Assembly: GCA_014338405.1 (NCBI GenBank) | Contig: JTDE01000922.1 | Location: 103,296-167,295 of the forward strand | Length of the DNA stretch: 64,000 bases | Direction: 5' to 3' | Origin: Paragonimus skrjabini miyazakii | Taxonomy: Eukaryota; Platyhelminthes; Trematoda; Plagiorchiida; Troglotrematidae | Shown here: piece after piece, positions 27,701-42,700 of the stretch | How the letters are laid out: the number at the start of each line of letters is the position of its first letter | How positions within the stretch are numbered: the stretch's first letter is position 1 | The notes under the pieces: model-generated | The model's input: only the letters and a program-made list of their open reading frames with translations | What the model was told of the DNA's origin: nothing | Databases searched by the model: none | Made by a program: the position numbers and the translations under genes

Positions 27701-30700
27701 CAGTTAGAGAATATACGAAATGTAACGCAAGACAACATCCGCAAAAGGACAATCGATCGACATTTGAAAACAGCATCACAACGCGCAAGAAGACTGCGAA
27801 ACAGCACAAATCTTGGAAACAATAGCTGCCATGCTGAATCACGTGATGTTTGTAAGTTTAGTCACTTCCAATTGGTTGAAGTATTCATTCTGATTCATCT
27901 CCCCTGAAAAACTTAACCACTCAATTTGTACGAATATTCATAAGACCTAATATTCTTTCTATAGAATCGCACTACTGTCGACAAGAAAGGAATCAACAGT
28001 TTGGAATCTGTTCACCGAGTATCAAATTTACATGAACTGCATCAGCTCAAAGTGCACGACGTTTTACAGAAGTTGCATTAGAAAATTTCGTCTGCACCTG
28101 TGTTAACAAAGTAATGTAGAAGAGATCCGATTGTGAAAAATCTGGGCTTCAGTTGGATCTCTGAGCTGCCGGCGTCGTTTCGTAGCTCAGCTGGTGAGGC
28201 GCTTGCAGCGGTCAGGTATGCTGTTTCTGTAGCTGGTCCGCATTCCACTGAAGCTCAGATTTTTCACAATTAGGTCTATATTAAATTAACTAATTTATCA
28301 AACTACTTATAAGTAACATAACAAGATAACGGTTCCACAATTTATTATGGCGTGTTTGGAAAAATACAGGATAGACGTCCACAACGTTGACTCGTATCGT
28401 ACTGACGATGTTGTGCAAGTTATAAAAGCCAACAAAAGTACCGTTTTTTCCAACTGTGTTCTCCTAAGTAGAAATGCATGTATATCGACTTCCGACGGAG
28501 GTGCATTACGTTTAAATTTTCCGTCTGCTCTTTAACTCATAGCCTCATCCAACATGTTCTCCGATTGCGCCTTAAGGAAGAGAAACAATCAGAAATACAT
28601 AAACAGTCAAGGTTTTCATACCTTGTAACCACACCGCTGCTTGACATTTACACGGCTTTACCAAACCACTCGTGGTTTCGGCATATACTATCCGGTGCGG
28701 TAAACGCTCATTTGACGTATAGAATACGTGACCAAACCACCGCCGACTGTGCATTCAGATTGTCGTCAGAACCAAGTGGAATAGAGTGACGCCCGTTTGT
28801 GAGCTCTTTTGGAACATGCTACGTCACAACAAACTCACGATTGCTGCGACTTGGGTTTACTAGGTTCTTTCTGACTCTGGATGTTGATGTACGCGGTAGC
28901 TTTAAACAAAGCAACGTGGGGATTCTCAGTGACACAGAATAATCGACCATGACGGTCAAACACGAATACCGCAACTAGGCATTTCGATTCCATCGAGCAT
29001 TATCATTCTTAGAAATACTCAATCCACCTATTTAATTTCACCCACGGATGAAATGAACAGGAGTGCACACACTGGTTGCGTATTGCGATATGGAACAACT
29101 ATTATGTGACTGGTCAACTGAATAAAATAGGACAGATTTGTACTTAATACCCCCCCCTCCACTTTAGCATAACCGCGAGAGGTTTGCACCTGCCGACTGT
29201 ACAAAATCTGAGAAAAGCCGTTGCTAAAAACACCATTTAACGGTTGATTTTGGAATGGATACGGATGCTAGAATCACGCGTTCATTTATCAAAAAACCGG
29301 GTATAAAATAAGCAACAGCCTGCATATTCACTCCTCAAACGTCTACATGTTGGCAATTCTCAACAGAACTAGGGTTGTTAAACATGACGGATGAAGTAAT
29401 CTCAACAGAAATAGTATCACTGCTGGGAAGATGATAAATCACAATAAGTTCTGGGCGTTTACGTCATGGAAGTGAACTGAATTGGGGGATTTTAACTGGA
29501 AAACTCGACTTGCAAGATTACAGTTGATTAATTCGTTTCTAAGGGGCTCTTTTGAAATGGAAGATGTAAGAGGTCAGTGGAGGCTAGGTCTAGACTATGA
29601 AACAACTTGCTGAATATCCCAGATCACAGGGTCTACAACAAGCCAGCCTTTGATAGGAAGGTTAACAAACGAAAAGTGATCAGAAAAAGCACACTAAGTT
29701 ACAACCAGAACCTACCTTTGATTGACAATGCAGTGCCTATATCCGCATTGAGGTATGCCAATAGTGCAGTGACCACGGCTGAACGTAACTGGAAAAGAAA
29801 GTCGAGATGAGTTGTTCTATTTCAATGAGAAAGAGAAACAAATAAATTAATAAGTTTACAAAAACCGATTGAACCGGTTCGTGAGATAATAAGTGACGAT
29901 GAAACTTCACTCTTGATAAGTATGTACACTGCTTGCAAAAACGTCCACCTCCCGCTGAAACGAATGGTGATCGGTATTGTCGTCACTCACTATTCTGTTG
30001 CAAACGGCCGCTTCAATTGCAAACATTTTATTAATGAAAACCCACTATCGATAAAGGTTGTTTGGCGCTACGGCATGCTATTGTAAGTTTCAGCATGCAC
30101 TTCACCAAGTTAGACATGTCTGGTGTTTAAAATCAAGCAACCGCAGCCACGGTCGACAAGAATGGACTGAGCCATCACTTCGGTGGTCGGCTATGGGTAC
30201 ACAAAAAGCTGAGGTGACAAGCGATCGATGTGTCTCAATCCCGAAGAATGAGAAACAGGATTACGCAAGTGTGGGACCATTGAGGAGTTACAGTGAGACG
30301 ATGGATCTCACACTGTAGTAATAGACTATAGACAGATGCAGACAAAGTCTGTAATGAGGGAAGACCAACACTGATGATAGTCAGCAAGGGAAAATCCCAA
30401 TAACAAGCAAAACACATGATAAACTTTTGTTCAACGGTTCATATCTTCTGTTTTAGCAGAATCACAACGATTGTCTTTACGTTCGTCTTCAATTCAGTAT
30501 TAACCTGCTCCAGGTGTAACTGTGGCTTACGAAGTCAATTTTCCGGTCGAAAAAATGTACGATCATAAAATACGACTGGAATGCTGATTCATTCGGTTTA
30601 CTGCAGTTATGGCTTGCAAATGAGATTAGTCCTACTTGGCAAATGATTATTAAAGCGAATGTCGAATTGCCTGATAGAGCGGTAGCCTGTGCACTTCGAA

Positions 30701-33700
30701 ACTGCACATCAGAAGTGATTGTTTGCGAGGAAAACAGTGAACAATATCAGTACCGAAAGAAGATCATGTTCCAATGAGGAGTGTATATTTTAGCAAACAT
30801 ACACACAACAAAAACATCCTCCCTCCAAAACAAGCAATAAAATAAGACACCAGGAGTGTTATCAACACTTTCTTAGACCAACTCGTTGACGTTACCACTT
30901 TTAACTTTTCACTGGCCGTATTTTTACAAGATTAGTGGAAGTACTGTTCTAAACTATTTCAAAAACTGTAATATATCCACACCAAATTGAGCATGAATAA
31001 AGTTGAACAGTGTGGGCATTGTTTTCAACATGTAGTTAGTGGTGAATCGACTGAGAAAAACACAACGTTGTGAGCAAGTTGTAGTAACATACGTTTCAAC
31101 CACCCCGGATGGCCTTCCTCAGAAAGATCTGTGTGAAAATAAGCTCGAGCAACATCACGGAAGGTCGTCTGGAACGCAATAACTGACCATTCAGGTCCCG
31201 TCAACCATATGGTCTGGTTGAGGCCAGCTAAACTGTTCCTTAAAATGTTCAGTCCACCTGTCAAGTCGGCGGGATTGACTGGTAATAAGTGAACCATCTT
31301 TTTCACATATGGTCTCACTTGCACCGATTCGACGACCAAAAAAACCACGGATCGGGGAGCAAAGCCTACTGCTATTCCCAGATAAGAGGGCTCGTTCCAT
31401 CTTTCACGATTGTTCGACCAAGTATTGCTCATGGTCTTTGCGCAAGCTTTTGGTCAGCTTGCGTTTAAGTTATCGACGGCCATCATCAGAACCAGGTGGG
31501 ATCGATCGACGCTTGTTCATGAGGTTTATCGACGTGACGGGAATCCAATTTTGTCGCAAATGAACAACTACTTCGGAACACACCTGTTCACAACATGCTT
31601 CCATAGCTGCGGCGATTTGTTCCCAGTGTTCATTAGGATCCTTCATCTGACTCGAACTGAGCAACTTCTTCACCAACGCCTTTTGGTAAGCGTTCTTTAC
31701 ATCCTCATCGCTCGAATGCCAGTTAAGCACTTTGCATTTACGAGCGTATGTCCTCTGGGCAAATGATAAAACAAAACGGGCACGCACAACAGCATGGTCC
31801 GAGTCCAGGTGGTTGCTCCAAAAGGCACGACAGTCCTTAACAGAGTGGCGTCACCTGTAACTAACTGCTATATGATCCAACTGTGTCCACGACTGGGAAG
31901 CACACGGAGATCTCCAAGTAACACAGTGCTTTTTCCTGTGTTGCAATGCGGTGCTCGAAATATACAGACCGTGGGATGCACACAAGTGCAGCCGTCTTTT
32001 GTCATTATCAGTGCGTTCTGCGCGGACACTAAACATACCTCCTAGCCGCTTCTCATCCGGAGAAAGACGACCAAGCTGAGCATTAAAATCGCCCGCTAGT
32101 ATGATGATGTCTGAGTGTTTAATTTCCCTCAGAAGGTCAACGAGGACATCACAGAACGCATCCTTGGTAGCATCCGAACAGCTGTCCGTCGGAGCGTACG
32201 CCGATATAATGAATACACAACGCCTTTCTGATTTGCGTCGACAGACTTTTACCGATGTACTCAGTCTGACAGCGCACAAGCGACTGTTCACTGGGATCAA
32301 ATCGAGCAAGCATTGCTCCGCTCTGGAACTCAGTTCGATTCCCACTCCAGCTTGATCACGAGATTCAGCTTCAGCGTCACCAGAAACCCTGAGATAGAAG
32401 TGCTTGGATCGACAGTTATCTAGGGTGAGCTCAAATGGATAACCGTGTTAGAGTCGTAGACTCGCGCCTCCGACACACAGCACATATCAATACCCAGACT
32501 TGAGGAAGTACTTGCCAGAGCAGCTTACTGACCGACTTGTTGGAGAGTGCGGACATTGAAGGCGTCAATGTTTGCCAGTTGTCTTGGTCTCAGAAAACAA
32601 TTATCGCCAGGAGGCATATGGAAGGCAGAAGAAATAGGGGGCAAAACAATAGGAGAAAGTCGAGATCGGTTAGTAATGTCACTGTCGAGAAAAAGATAAC
32701 TTCTGATACTTCCCGGTCGTTTATGCCGCGGAGGAGGTTGACCTGAAGGACCCCACTCCGAGTCTCTGACGCAAAAGTCTGACCTGCGAGACAACAGGAT
32801 ACACGGTTTTCTTGGGAGACCCTACCCGGAGCCAATGACTCAGGAGTCTGACTCACTTGCCCGTGAGAGGCTTGCCTAGTCCGAGGGCGCAGTGAATAAG
32901 ATCTTGATGTCTCATTCTGAGCACTGCTACGCGCAGTGGATGTACTCGAAGCGACATCGGGCTTTTGAGAGATACCAGATGTTTTTCGACCGTATTGGAT
33001 GATACGCCGGTGGTTACGGTCAACTATTGGGCAATCAGAGTGCTCTTTGTTTAAGGGTACCTTTTCTAACCCCCTCCTTCCGGATACGGGAGACAGCAAT
33101 GCCGCAATTATAAAAATAGTTCTGCTTTATACTCATAGGATCGTGCCTCACTATCTAAACACTCCTACGCGGTCAGTAATGCGACATACAATCGTCTGAC
33201 TGCTCCCCTTTGGCCTGTCTGACAGGGTTGCAACTGGAAAGACCGGAGTCCTAGTCAGCATAGTCCGCCGGAACAAAACAACACACAAGCCCGACCACCT
33301 CGCCAAGGTAGCAGTATGGGTCAGGGCCTTTCAAGAGGGATAGCTCTGGTGGAGACACAACCAAGAGACTTGGAGTAGTAATTAACAAAACCTAGTTCGC
33401 AGTGCCATTCAATGTTCAGTTTACTTCCAAATCAGTTTTGCGTCTGCGACCGAAAAATGCATTATCTATTCATGCCGACTTTTTTGCACCTGCTGTCTCG
33501 TTTGTTCCTGTGAAATATGTTCCGTAGGTCGCACAACACGGTGATTGCATGTATGCAACCGAGAGCACTGTGCGACGTGGCCAACTAGAGGACTGAGGGC
33601 CTACTCGTCCGAGTCAAACCATTCAATCAATCCGGCTGCATCGAGTCCTTGAGACACAATCGAGGTAGGTCAAAGGTCGCACATCTGCAATCGTGGGCGA

Positions 33701-36700
33701 CACTTAAATCCAAGTACAACCGAGCGTGGAAGATGGATTTCTAAACACGCTTCAAGCATAACACCTAGGTAGAGTTCAACGTTATGTTGATGTAGGCTGT
33801 ACCTCGATCGATACGACCAACGTCTAACAAACAGGACACGAATCATTGGCGTCAATATGAAAGCACACTATGTTCGTATGAAAACAAACACCAGGAGTGT
33901 ATTGTAAATAGAACGCAAGTAAAGACAGATATGGGATAACTGGCGTTGATCAAGGTGAAGGGAGTTAACGACTGATTGTAAGAACACTGCGTAAAGCGGT
34001 AGGCTAAAGTGAATTTAACAGCAAGCCCAAAGAACTTTCTACAAACAAATCGACAGCAACAAATGAGTCTTACTAATACAGAAACTGACTCGACGAAGAC
34101 CTAATATATAGAACTGGTGCGCAGACGTGGCAGAAAACTCCTAGGAATCATACGGTATATTAACTATCTGACATCTAGAGTGACACAGGTTTTGTTCAAT
34201 GGTTTCACGTGGGATCCGTATGAGAAATGCACCAGAAACTACAAGATCACGTTAGACAATGTGTCCAAAACACCTACGCAGAAACTCAAGATAGGCAGCA
34301 CGAAGGGAAGATGATGGAGAATTTTACCACAGCGTTTACTTACACGTTCCAACTGTTTGCGTTTAGGTCCCAGTGGACTGACTGCGTAGACGCCACATGT
34401 ATATGCCAAACACAAGGGTCGGACAGGCGTCAAATCACGGAATTCATCGCCTTGCACATGCAATATTGTCGTGAGCAGCTGTGCGACAATATGCACACTA
34501 GCCTCCAACATGCTGACCACTAGGCTGGTGTTCGAGTTGGCCGTGGTAATTCCAATCAGATCCAAAACACAAGTTGTCTGAGAGACGGTGGTTTGACACT
34601 GCAACACGAAGTAGTCGCTCAGTTTCTACGAAGAAAGAGAGACATAACGGTTAGAAAAGATGAATAAGGACTGAAAAAATTGATCCCAAGAAGAAGCACA
34701 CGCTTAAACGTTTGGAATTAGTCTTATATCAAGGTACCAAACTGATAGGGTATTGCTAGTTTTAGGCCAACTATATGCGTGTGTACAAATCAACACAAGG
34801 GGAATATGAAAGGTCACAATAAGTCTGAACACATGTCGCTGCCAACAACGAGAGATTATTGATAAGAACAACGTAGTTACCTGAATTAGTGATGTTAGCT
34901 CGCACAACCCATTGGCACTGTATAACTCAATGAGAGAGAGACTGCGACGAAGAACAACTTGCTGCTCTGGCCTCGGAATCAAGCCAATCACTTTACCGGA
35001 CTGATTACAAACATGAGAGCGAATCAATCGAAGTAGTGTCAGTATCGCTGGTGGTATAGAACGTCCAGCAATGATGTTTACATTGACGCTCTGTTTACGT
35101 CCAACCTGATTGGATACCACGGGTCCTGAAAGACCTAAGAGGTCGTCGACAGTCTCGACACTCAGAAGCCCATCCAGCGCCTCTTCCAGCTCTGTAACCA
35201 GCGGTTTCAACTGATTCACTAACCAGATGAAGATCTCTGAAGATAAGGAATTGGTTTTGCACAACGTGAGTAAATTCATGGACGACAGACGAGAGGGACA
35301 ATCACGTAACCAATAGAGGAATGGAGAACCGGATCGACTGAAGGATTGTGCGTGGGTGAGAGTATTGAAAGCGGCAGAGTCGCTGAGGTTATCTTCCCAG
35401 GTATAGTCTAGAAAACACAAATGAACAGAATATAGTGGATATGAACTAACGCGTCTATGTAGTGGCTCCCGTGCAAACAATGATATTACTGATGTCTTAA
35501 CTATTAAGAGGATACGTGACAGGATCAACAGTTCGGGGCTAATTTATGTGAACAGTCACTTTGAGTAGCGATACACAGACAAATAAAATAGAATGGTCGT
35601 TGCTCCACACAGAGTGATTCATCAACAGGTCAAGCAGAGACTACCACTGCAAGAAAGAGCTAGATTTCTATACAAAAACATGAGGTAGTGAAAGGACATC
35701 CATTTGAAACCACGAAATACGGTAATGTAAATGAGTAACGACAACACGCAACTTCCTTACAGTTGCAAGGCTGTCTGCATAACGGTCAACTTTGCGAATC
35801 GAGAACATGACTAAACTAGCAACTCGTAGGGCGGACACATAAGAAGACCTATGGAAACTTGATACCTCAGATAACCTATTATTAACTCGCTTCCAGATCG
35901 ATCCCAGAATGAATTGGAGTATGATAAAATGGGTTGCGTGCACTATTTAGGTGAGATCCGAAGTATAGACTAGCGCAAGTACTGAGCAGCTCACACTCCA
36001 ACCTGGCCGACCTGGGCAGTGTGACGGCGAAATATGAATAATGGTGTCTTCGCACAACCATCGAGTCAATCGGCCGAAGGTTGTGTCCCCGTCATCTTAT
36101 GACCCTAACATCAAGAATTCCTCAAGAACAAGAGCTGTTTTATACCAGACAACAAAAAACGCAACATTGAGATAATTTGACATAAACTATTACGCTTTAA
36201 CGTAACACGTTAGGAGTAATCGCATAAAGAAAAAATAGGGACGACAGCAACGGCACACTATTAACGTACAGCAATGTAGGGAACAGTGTGCACTCGAAAG
36301 TAGACTAGTTATGGGCGTCAGACCTGACGTTAGAGTATAAAGAAAACACTAGACAGAAATCCGGACCTGGATAAAAGCCTACATCACTTACTGGTGACGA
36401 GCTGGGCCAACCTTGGTCCATATCGATTTAGATAAGCAACATTTTCACTATGACGCAAAACAGTTAAAACGAGAAAATTGACCAGGGTTGAAGGGTCGAT
36501 CGGATTCATCAATATCTGTCGTAGGGTTGCGCGAAGTCCAGAGCTTGGCGTTGCATCTGTGGTAGTTGCCAATGTTGAGGAATCCGAAGTATTTGTGACT
36601 ACACGATGAAAAACGTCAAATCAAACTGTTTATCAAGGGGTGGCGAGAATATTAGACAGCTAGGGCATCAAAATTAGCTATAATGAGAGCATTTTAAAAA

Positions 36701-39700
36701 CACTTTCGTAACTGCATAAGGATGAATGGCCTTTTGACTGGGGTACAATAAAACAAAAAGATGTCAAACGACAGACAACTGAAAACTGTAGCGCTGAGAA
36801 CCGAATCTGATTAGAGCAGAATACATAGCTAAAGATGTACAAAAAATAAGCATCAACGTACCTTTTTTAACAGAGTCCAAATCTTTCAGTTTATCCGAAC
36901 TTTTGGAATGCGGAAGAGACCCCTGGGATTCCTGAGTGCCAAACGCCTCTAGAAGCATGAGAAACGGAGCAAAGTGGTCGTCCATGCTGATAACTTCTGC
37001 TACCCAAATAGGGGCTGAAGTGTTCAGTATGGTCTTGACCGTATCTAGGACCGTGGAATTTAAATCACCGAATTGGATCGAGCCAACGGAACTGACACAA
37101 AGACGAGCGATACCGAACAACGCGTCCCGCAGCAAGGGTTCACTTTGCATAGGGTCGTCCTCTGAAAACGAAAGTAGTTGTGCAACCACCGAGAAGATAC
37201 CTGTGACACCTCGAGGAAACAAGATCGTGAAAGGGAAGACTGCTGAGCAGGACGAGGTGGAATAGGCTGACTTAGATGTCCATATGCCCTAGTTCGTTCA
37301 GCAGTACAAAAAAAGTGAACTACTGAAATTTATTCTTTCAGTCCTTGTATAAAAGATTCTCCGGTCTGGTAACTTCACAACGGATTTAAAAGTCGAAGAA
37401 AAACAAGAGAGAGAACAGCACAATGACCAGTACTTAGTTAAATTCTGTCAGTCAATTGTGGATCGTGTGCAGTGATGCTGGTAATATGTTTAGATAGGTA
37501 AAATCAAAGCATAAACTTGAAAAGGTGCGCTGATTAATGCTTTCCCGCCCAGGCCCAAAACACATGCGGTACGATATGGTGCAATTATAAGTTGATAACA
37601 AATTCCTCAGGATCCCCAGTATATCGAATTATTGCGTCTGGAAGAGACGCAACTGCGAAAAATCTGGACTTTGGTTGCATTCGAACCAACGGCAGAAACA
37701 ACATGCCTAAATGCGGCAAATGCTTTACCAGCTGAGCTACGAAGCCACGCCGGAAGCTCAGAAATGTCACATTTTGACCTAGTTACCCACCCAACCAACT
37801 GTATCATATGGAATCCATCAAATGATCCAGCTGACTGACTGCCCAAGCAGTTCATGCTGGAATTGCGTTTGAACTGACAACTTAATTGGGATATCGATAA
37901 ACACGATTAGTCAGACGGAATTATGAAGAACCTGTCAGAGGGGTGAGGCTGCTACAGTTGTATTACAAGATTCTGAGAGACAATTCAAATTCACAGCCAA
38001 TACGAAACCTGGGAATTGATGCCACTACCCATAAACAGGCAATTTATGAGGACTGATAGCGACAGTTCCTCAGGTAAAATGACCCCTAGGATCTGCGTAG
38101 AAAACGTTTGGAAATCTCACATACTTGGCTGAGTAGAAGATCAAAGCGAGCTTGCAGTCATGGTTCTGCCCCCTGCAAACACCCAACTTTTTAACTTGCC
38201 CCCCCCCCTAGTGGAATAGTATCGGCATAAAAGTAAACCCGAAAAAAGCATAATGAAAACTGACGACAACAGTAACCTTCATGTTGGGACGCCCTTTATA
38301 GAATCTAAAAACCTTCGCCTCAAAGTTGAAAGAGAACAAGAAGTGATGAAAGCTAACCCAATCGCCACAGTTCACAGAACCTAGCATGAATGTCAAGCAG
38401 TCAGGCGGTCCACCCTGAGACGCACACGGTTATGGTCAGAGCCCACCTGTCCAGAGCATCGGAGCAGACCACGTGTAAATAATGCTGTTTGGTTATCAAC
38501 AGATCACGGTGCATTAATCGGAGTTAATTTGACAAGTATGCAATAACTGTGCTTTCCTTCACCATACGACAGAAATTGGGAATGTATTCTTTACAAAAGT
38601 CAAAGGTAGGTTTTTATTCAATGGGATAAAAACAACTAACCCTGCTTGCGAGTCCAATTAATTAGTACATCCAAATACCTCAACGTTTCCAATTTGTAAG
38701 CCAATTCCAGACCGAGCACAAGCATCATTTCAGTAGTGTCTACCTGCCATTCAGCAACTATCCGATGCGGTTTCATTGAAGTTATCCTCGAGGCCGACTT
38801 TAATAGTGATACCAACATTTTTGAAGTTGGACCTGGCCGAGATGCCAACAAGGTTAACGTGCTGACCTCCGACAGAAATGAGGACATAAGTCCAACGATG
38901 GACGACCAAATTGGTTCTGAATTTCGAACAGAAACCGCGTCCGGCGGCGACTGCGTTTCACGGGAGGAGGTGAGTGGAGATAGATTCTCATCTGGTTTGG
39001 CTTGTAAAGACGGTAGTTGATCTGATGAATGAAATTGATCGAACAACCAGGCAAAATCGTCCAGGAACCCCCTGACAAGATGAACAACACGATCACATTA
39101 AAGTGGTTTCAGTGCCAATTAATGGAAAGATTATGATCCCATGGTGTGTTCCTATGGGGTGGAAGGTAAAACGCGCCAATCTACCATGCTTGACAGCCTC
39201 AACGTTAATCACCGAACATCAAATACTGGAATGAGTACGCTGTCTCCTGTAGTTGGCCTGTTTATTCAAGTGAGGAAATATAAATGTTTTTATAGTAGCA
39301 AACTTTACTTGAACCAACCAAGGATTGTCCAAATTGATGGAACAGCTGCACAGTGTACAGATGGAAGAACGAAGCGACAGATGCGTTTGTTGTCGCTGAG
39401 ACAGGCTGATCCTGTGAAATTTCTAAAGGTATTACCGATGGAATCCACTAACTCTACTGCTGAGCCTTGAAACAGTGTTACCGATAAGCAGCGCACAGTA
39501 TACTTGCCAACTGAAAAAAGATCCAACTGTGATCAATCTTGGGTTTGGTGGATTCAAATCAACGACAAGAAGCACACCTGTGTGCAGCATGCGCCACGTC
39601 AAGTCGTCCAAACCACTTATTAGTAAAAGATGGGTGAGTCGAATAACAAAATCTGACCAAGTAGTAATGAATAAGGTAAGCTGATAATACACATGGCCAC

Positions 39701-42700
39701 ATCAACCTCACCACTAAGGTAGATAAAAGTTACAAAAAAAAGACGAGTTGCTAAGAGACAACACTTACGTGTGATCTAGCATGGTACACAAGTCAGGATA
39801 GGGATCATGTGCGGATTTCTTGTCCTCGCCTAGCAGCATCGGGCACGGAAGTGTGGTAGGTAGCGGATTCGCCTTAGAAGAAATCAGGGTTTTCAAAACA
39901 CAACAGGGGATCGTAATCAACATAATCACTTCGCTTGGACATTTCCAACCACGTCACCAATTTAGAAACAACACAAATGGACAAAGTAACGTACAGTTCG
40001 AATGGTGTACATGTTGTGGCACAAGACAGGTTTGCACTACGGAAAGACTAAAATCAAGGAACGAATTGAAACAGCTCTGAAGCTGCCGTCGACTACGTCA
40101 ACTGACTGTACACAGCAACTGAGATGAAGATATTGTTATCTTGAAGATACATAATAATCATCACGGTCAAAACGAACAAAGAATACTAACAAGACTAACT
40201 AGTGTTTCTTTAAATTAAACACTGAGCGACCCACAGAGTGCCGCACACTGTTAACATCAACGAATACTCTTCACGCCGATCACGATGAAACATGACCTCC
40301 AACCAATAAGTCAACTCAATGCGTAAAAACACACTCGATTTAAAAACATTTTTGTATAAAATTAACCAACTCAAACAAAAATAATCCTTAAATGACAAAA
40401 GCGACAAAAGACTCACGATAACTTCATCCGCGTGTTGTAAGAGATTGGATATCTGACGAAGATAATACACTAGCTTCTGTTCTATTGAGAGAGACATGCT
40501 TATACGAGGCCCCGATTGTGTTTCAAAGCGAAGCCTAATGAAAAGAAAAACGGACGAAAATATTTGTGAATGTTCACCGGAAACTCGCATTTAATGCCAG
40601 TAAAAAGTTAAGAAGCAGTCAATAATCGAAAGAATAAAACAAAGGAAAAAATACGCGCAACACAAATTCAAAAAGCCGGCTAAAATGGTACGCCAAAAAT
40701 TCTCAGATAACGTTTTTGAATACGAGGATCGTATTCTCCGATATAAACATGGTTCATGCAGACTTGAACAAGGAAAGCTAAACACCTTTTCCAAACCCAC
40801 ATACTAATTTTCAAGATAAGCTGATTTGAAGCAACCCAACACTTCAGACTGACATTTCACTTACAATCCATAATATTGTCAGTGATGGAATACTGCTATT
40901 TTTGCACATGTAATTTAATTGCAGACTTATGTAATAAATATTGTACCGAACAGTGATCAAAAGCATTTAGCTTTTTCAGTCCATCAATGAACTCCCCATC
41001 AAGAAGGGACGCTACTTTCGTCAGGTTTTTAACCGATTTACTCGATTTCGTTACGCACGCAAAGGACTGAGTTTTTTTAGCCTTCTCCATACTGGTTAGC
41101 TGATCTATACAACACTGATACATTTGCCAAAGTCCTTTCTTTGATCTAGAGTTCCAACTTCTCCAATGGCAACGTGCATTTTCTCCAACGTCCGATAGCT
41201 TCCCTCTCCTTTGCATCCACTAGACGTTTGCCACAACATTATTTTGCGGAGACACCTCTGTAAAGCCGTTCCCTGAAGAGTGGTCTATAATGGTTGTGTG
41301 TATAATAACAGATTTCTACTACATGCTGTTTGTGGCCATTCCTGTTTACATGAAACCCATTTTCCGCTGAGGCTCGCCCGTGTGATAGCAGAAACAACTA
41401 ATAGTTAGCGCGCAAAGCAGCTAGTTAGTCTTTCCCAACAAGCAACCAATGAATTCGTTGGCCCAATCACTGGTATATTCAACCAGAGAGATGAATCCGA
41501 CAACATCCGGTGGCCCTAGTCTATGTTAACCGTAACAGTGATGTCGGAGAAGGATAGCGATAGATGAAACAAGACTAAGTAAAGGAACCAGAAATGCGGT
41601 GGATGAATGCGAACCTCTGGATGCGAAATGTTGCCACATCGGAGAGCGTTTCTAAATGGTGAGTCAAGTAATCACGAGAACCCTAACCGAGCGGGCGACA
41701 TTTTCCCACTTTGCTCAACAGAACAGACAGGGTCTTCATATTTCCGAAACGCGTCGTTGGTCGAGTAGCATGCGACTGTACCACATCGTACGTAGTCTCA
41801 AAATATAGCGTTCGGTGAGTCAAACACCCAGCCAGCATGCAGAGTGCATCGCAGAGTTGCATCACAAATTGCACAGTTTAATTACTCCACCTTCCATTCG
41901 CATATCCCGAACATTTCGAAATATGCGCTAAAGAACAGTCACGTCAGTCGCGTGATCAGCCTAACTGATGTGGTCTAACTGGCGAAGACGATGACGGTCA
42001 ACCGCAGCAATTCTGTTGATATCTTCGTCGCGAACGAGCTGTATCTGTGAGACGCAGAGAAGAACAGGGTACAAACAAGCGTTACATACACTTCTTTTTA
42101 GTATTAATCAAACATCACTTTGACACTATAGATGACGCATACTGACAAAAGGAACAGGCGCTTTTGCTACTTTCACAAGTATTTCATCACCACTATTACA
42201 ATATGACCAGATAGTGTTACCTAAGTGTGCGAAACGGTTCAATTTCAAGTGGATCGCCTGCGATAGATAATGCGGGAATGAGAATATTCCAGTTCTGAGG
42301 CGGTACTTTGCAGTTTGAAGGTGTGAAGGATATTCCAAACGGGCCAGCTCGGTAGCTACCTTGTTCACTATGGCGTGTGCATGTCTTTGGCTGAATCAAA
42401 TCAAAAGAATTCTGGAAGTTCGTCTGGCAAAATTACAAAATATCCATACTGAATGACGGTGGCGTCATAGGCCTAGACCTGAGATGAAACTGATCACTAG
42501 GCTAGCAAAGCCGTTGGAAGTCGTTAAATGACCATGAGTGCGTTCATCGCGATAGGACTGTGAAAGGACACACTGGAGGCGGCGGTTACTATGTGGCGAA
42601 GAGCAGTTAGCCTGTACGCGTCTATGAGTTGTTTGCGCTGGGTTGCCTACGTGATCGAGCATAAGTACTAACAACGTTTAATTGCACCTTTCACAGTGAG

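Noticed and set aside
28390..28440. CTGACGATG as another hammerhead core
   Set aside because: There is no GAAA half and no complementary stem I nearby.
37635..37765. tRNA gene on the minus strand
   Set aside because: Box A and box B are good, but the distance and arms do not give a cloverleaf, and a shared flank with 28165-28275 shows a SINE.
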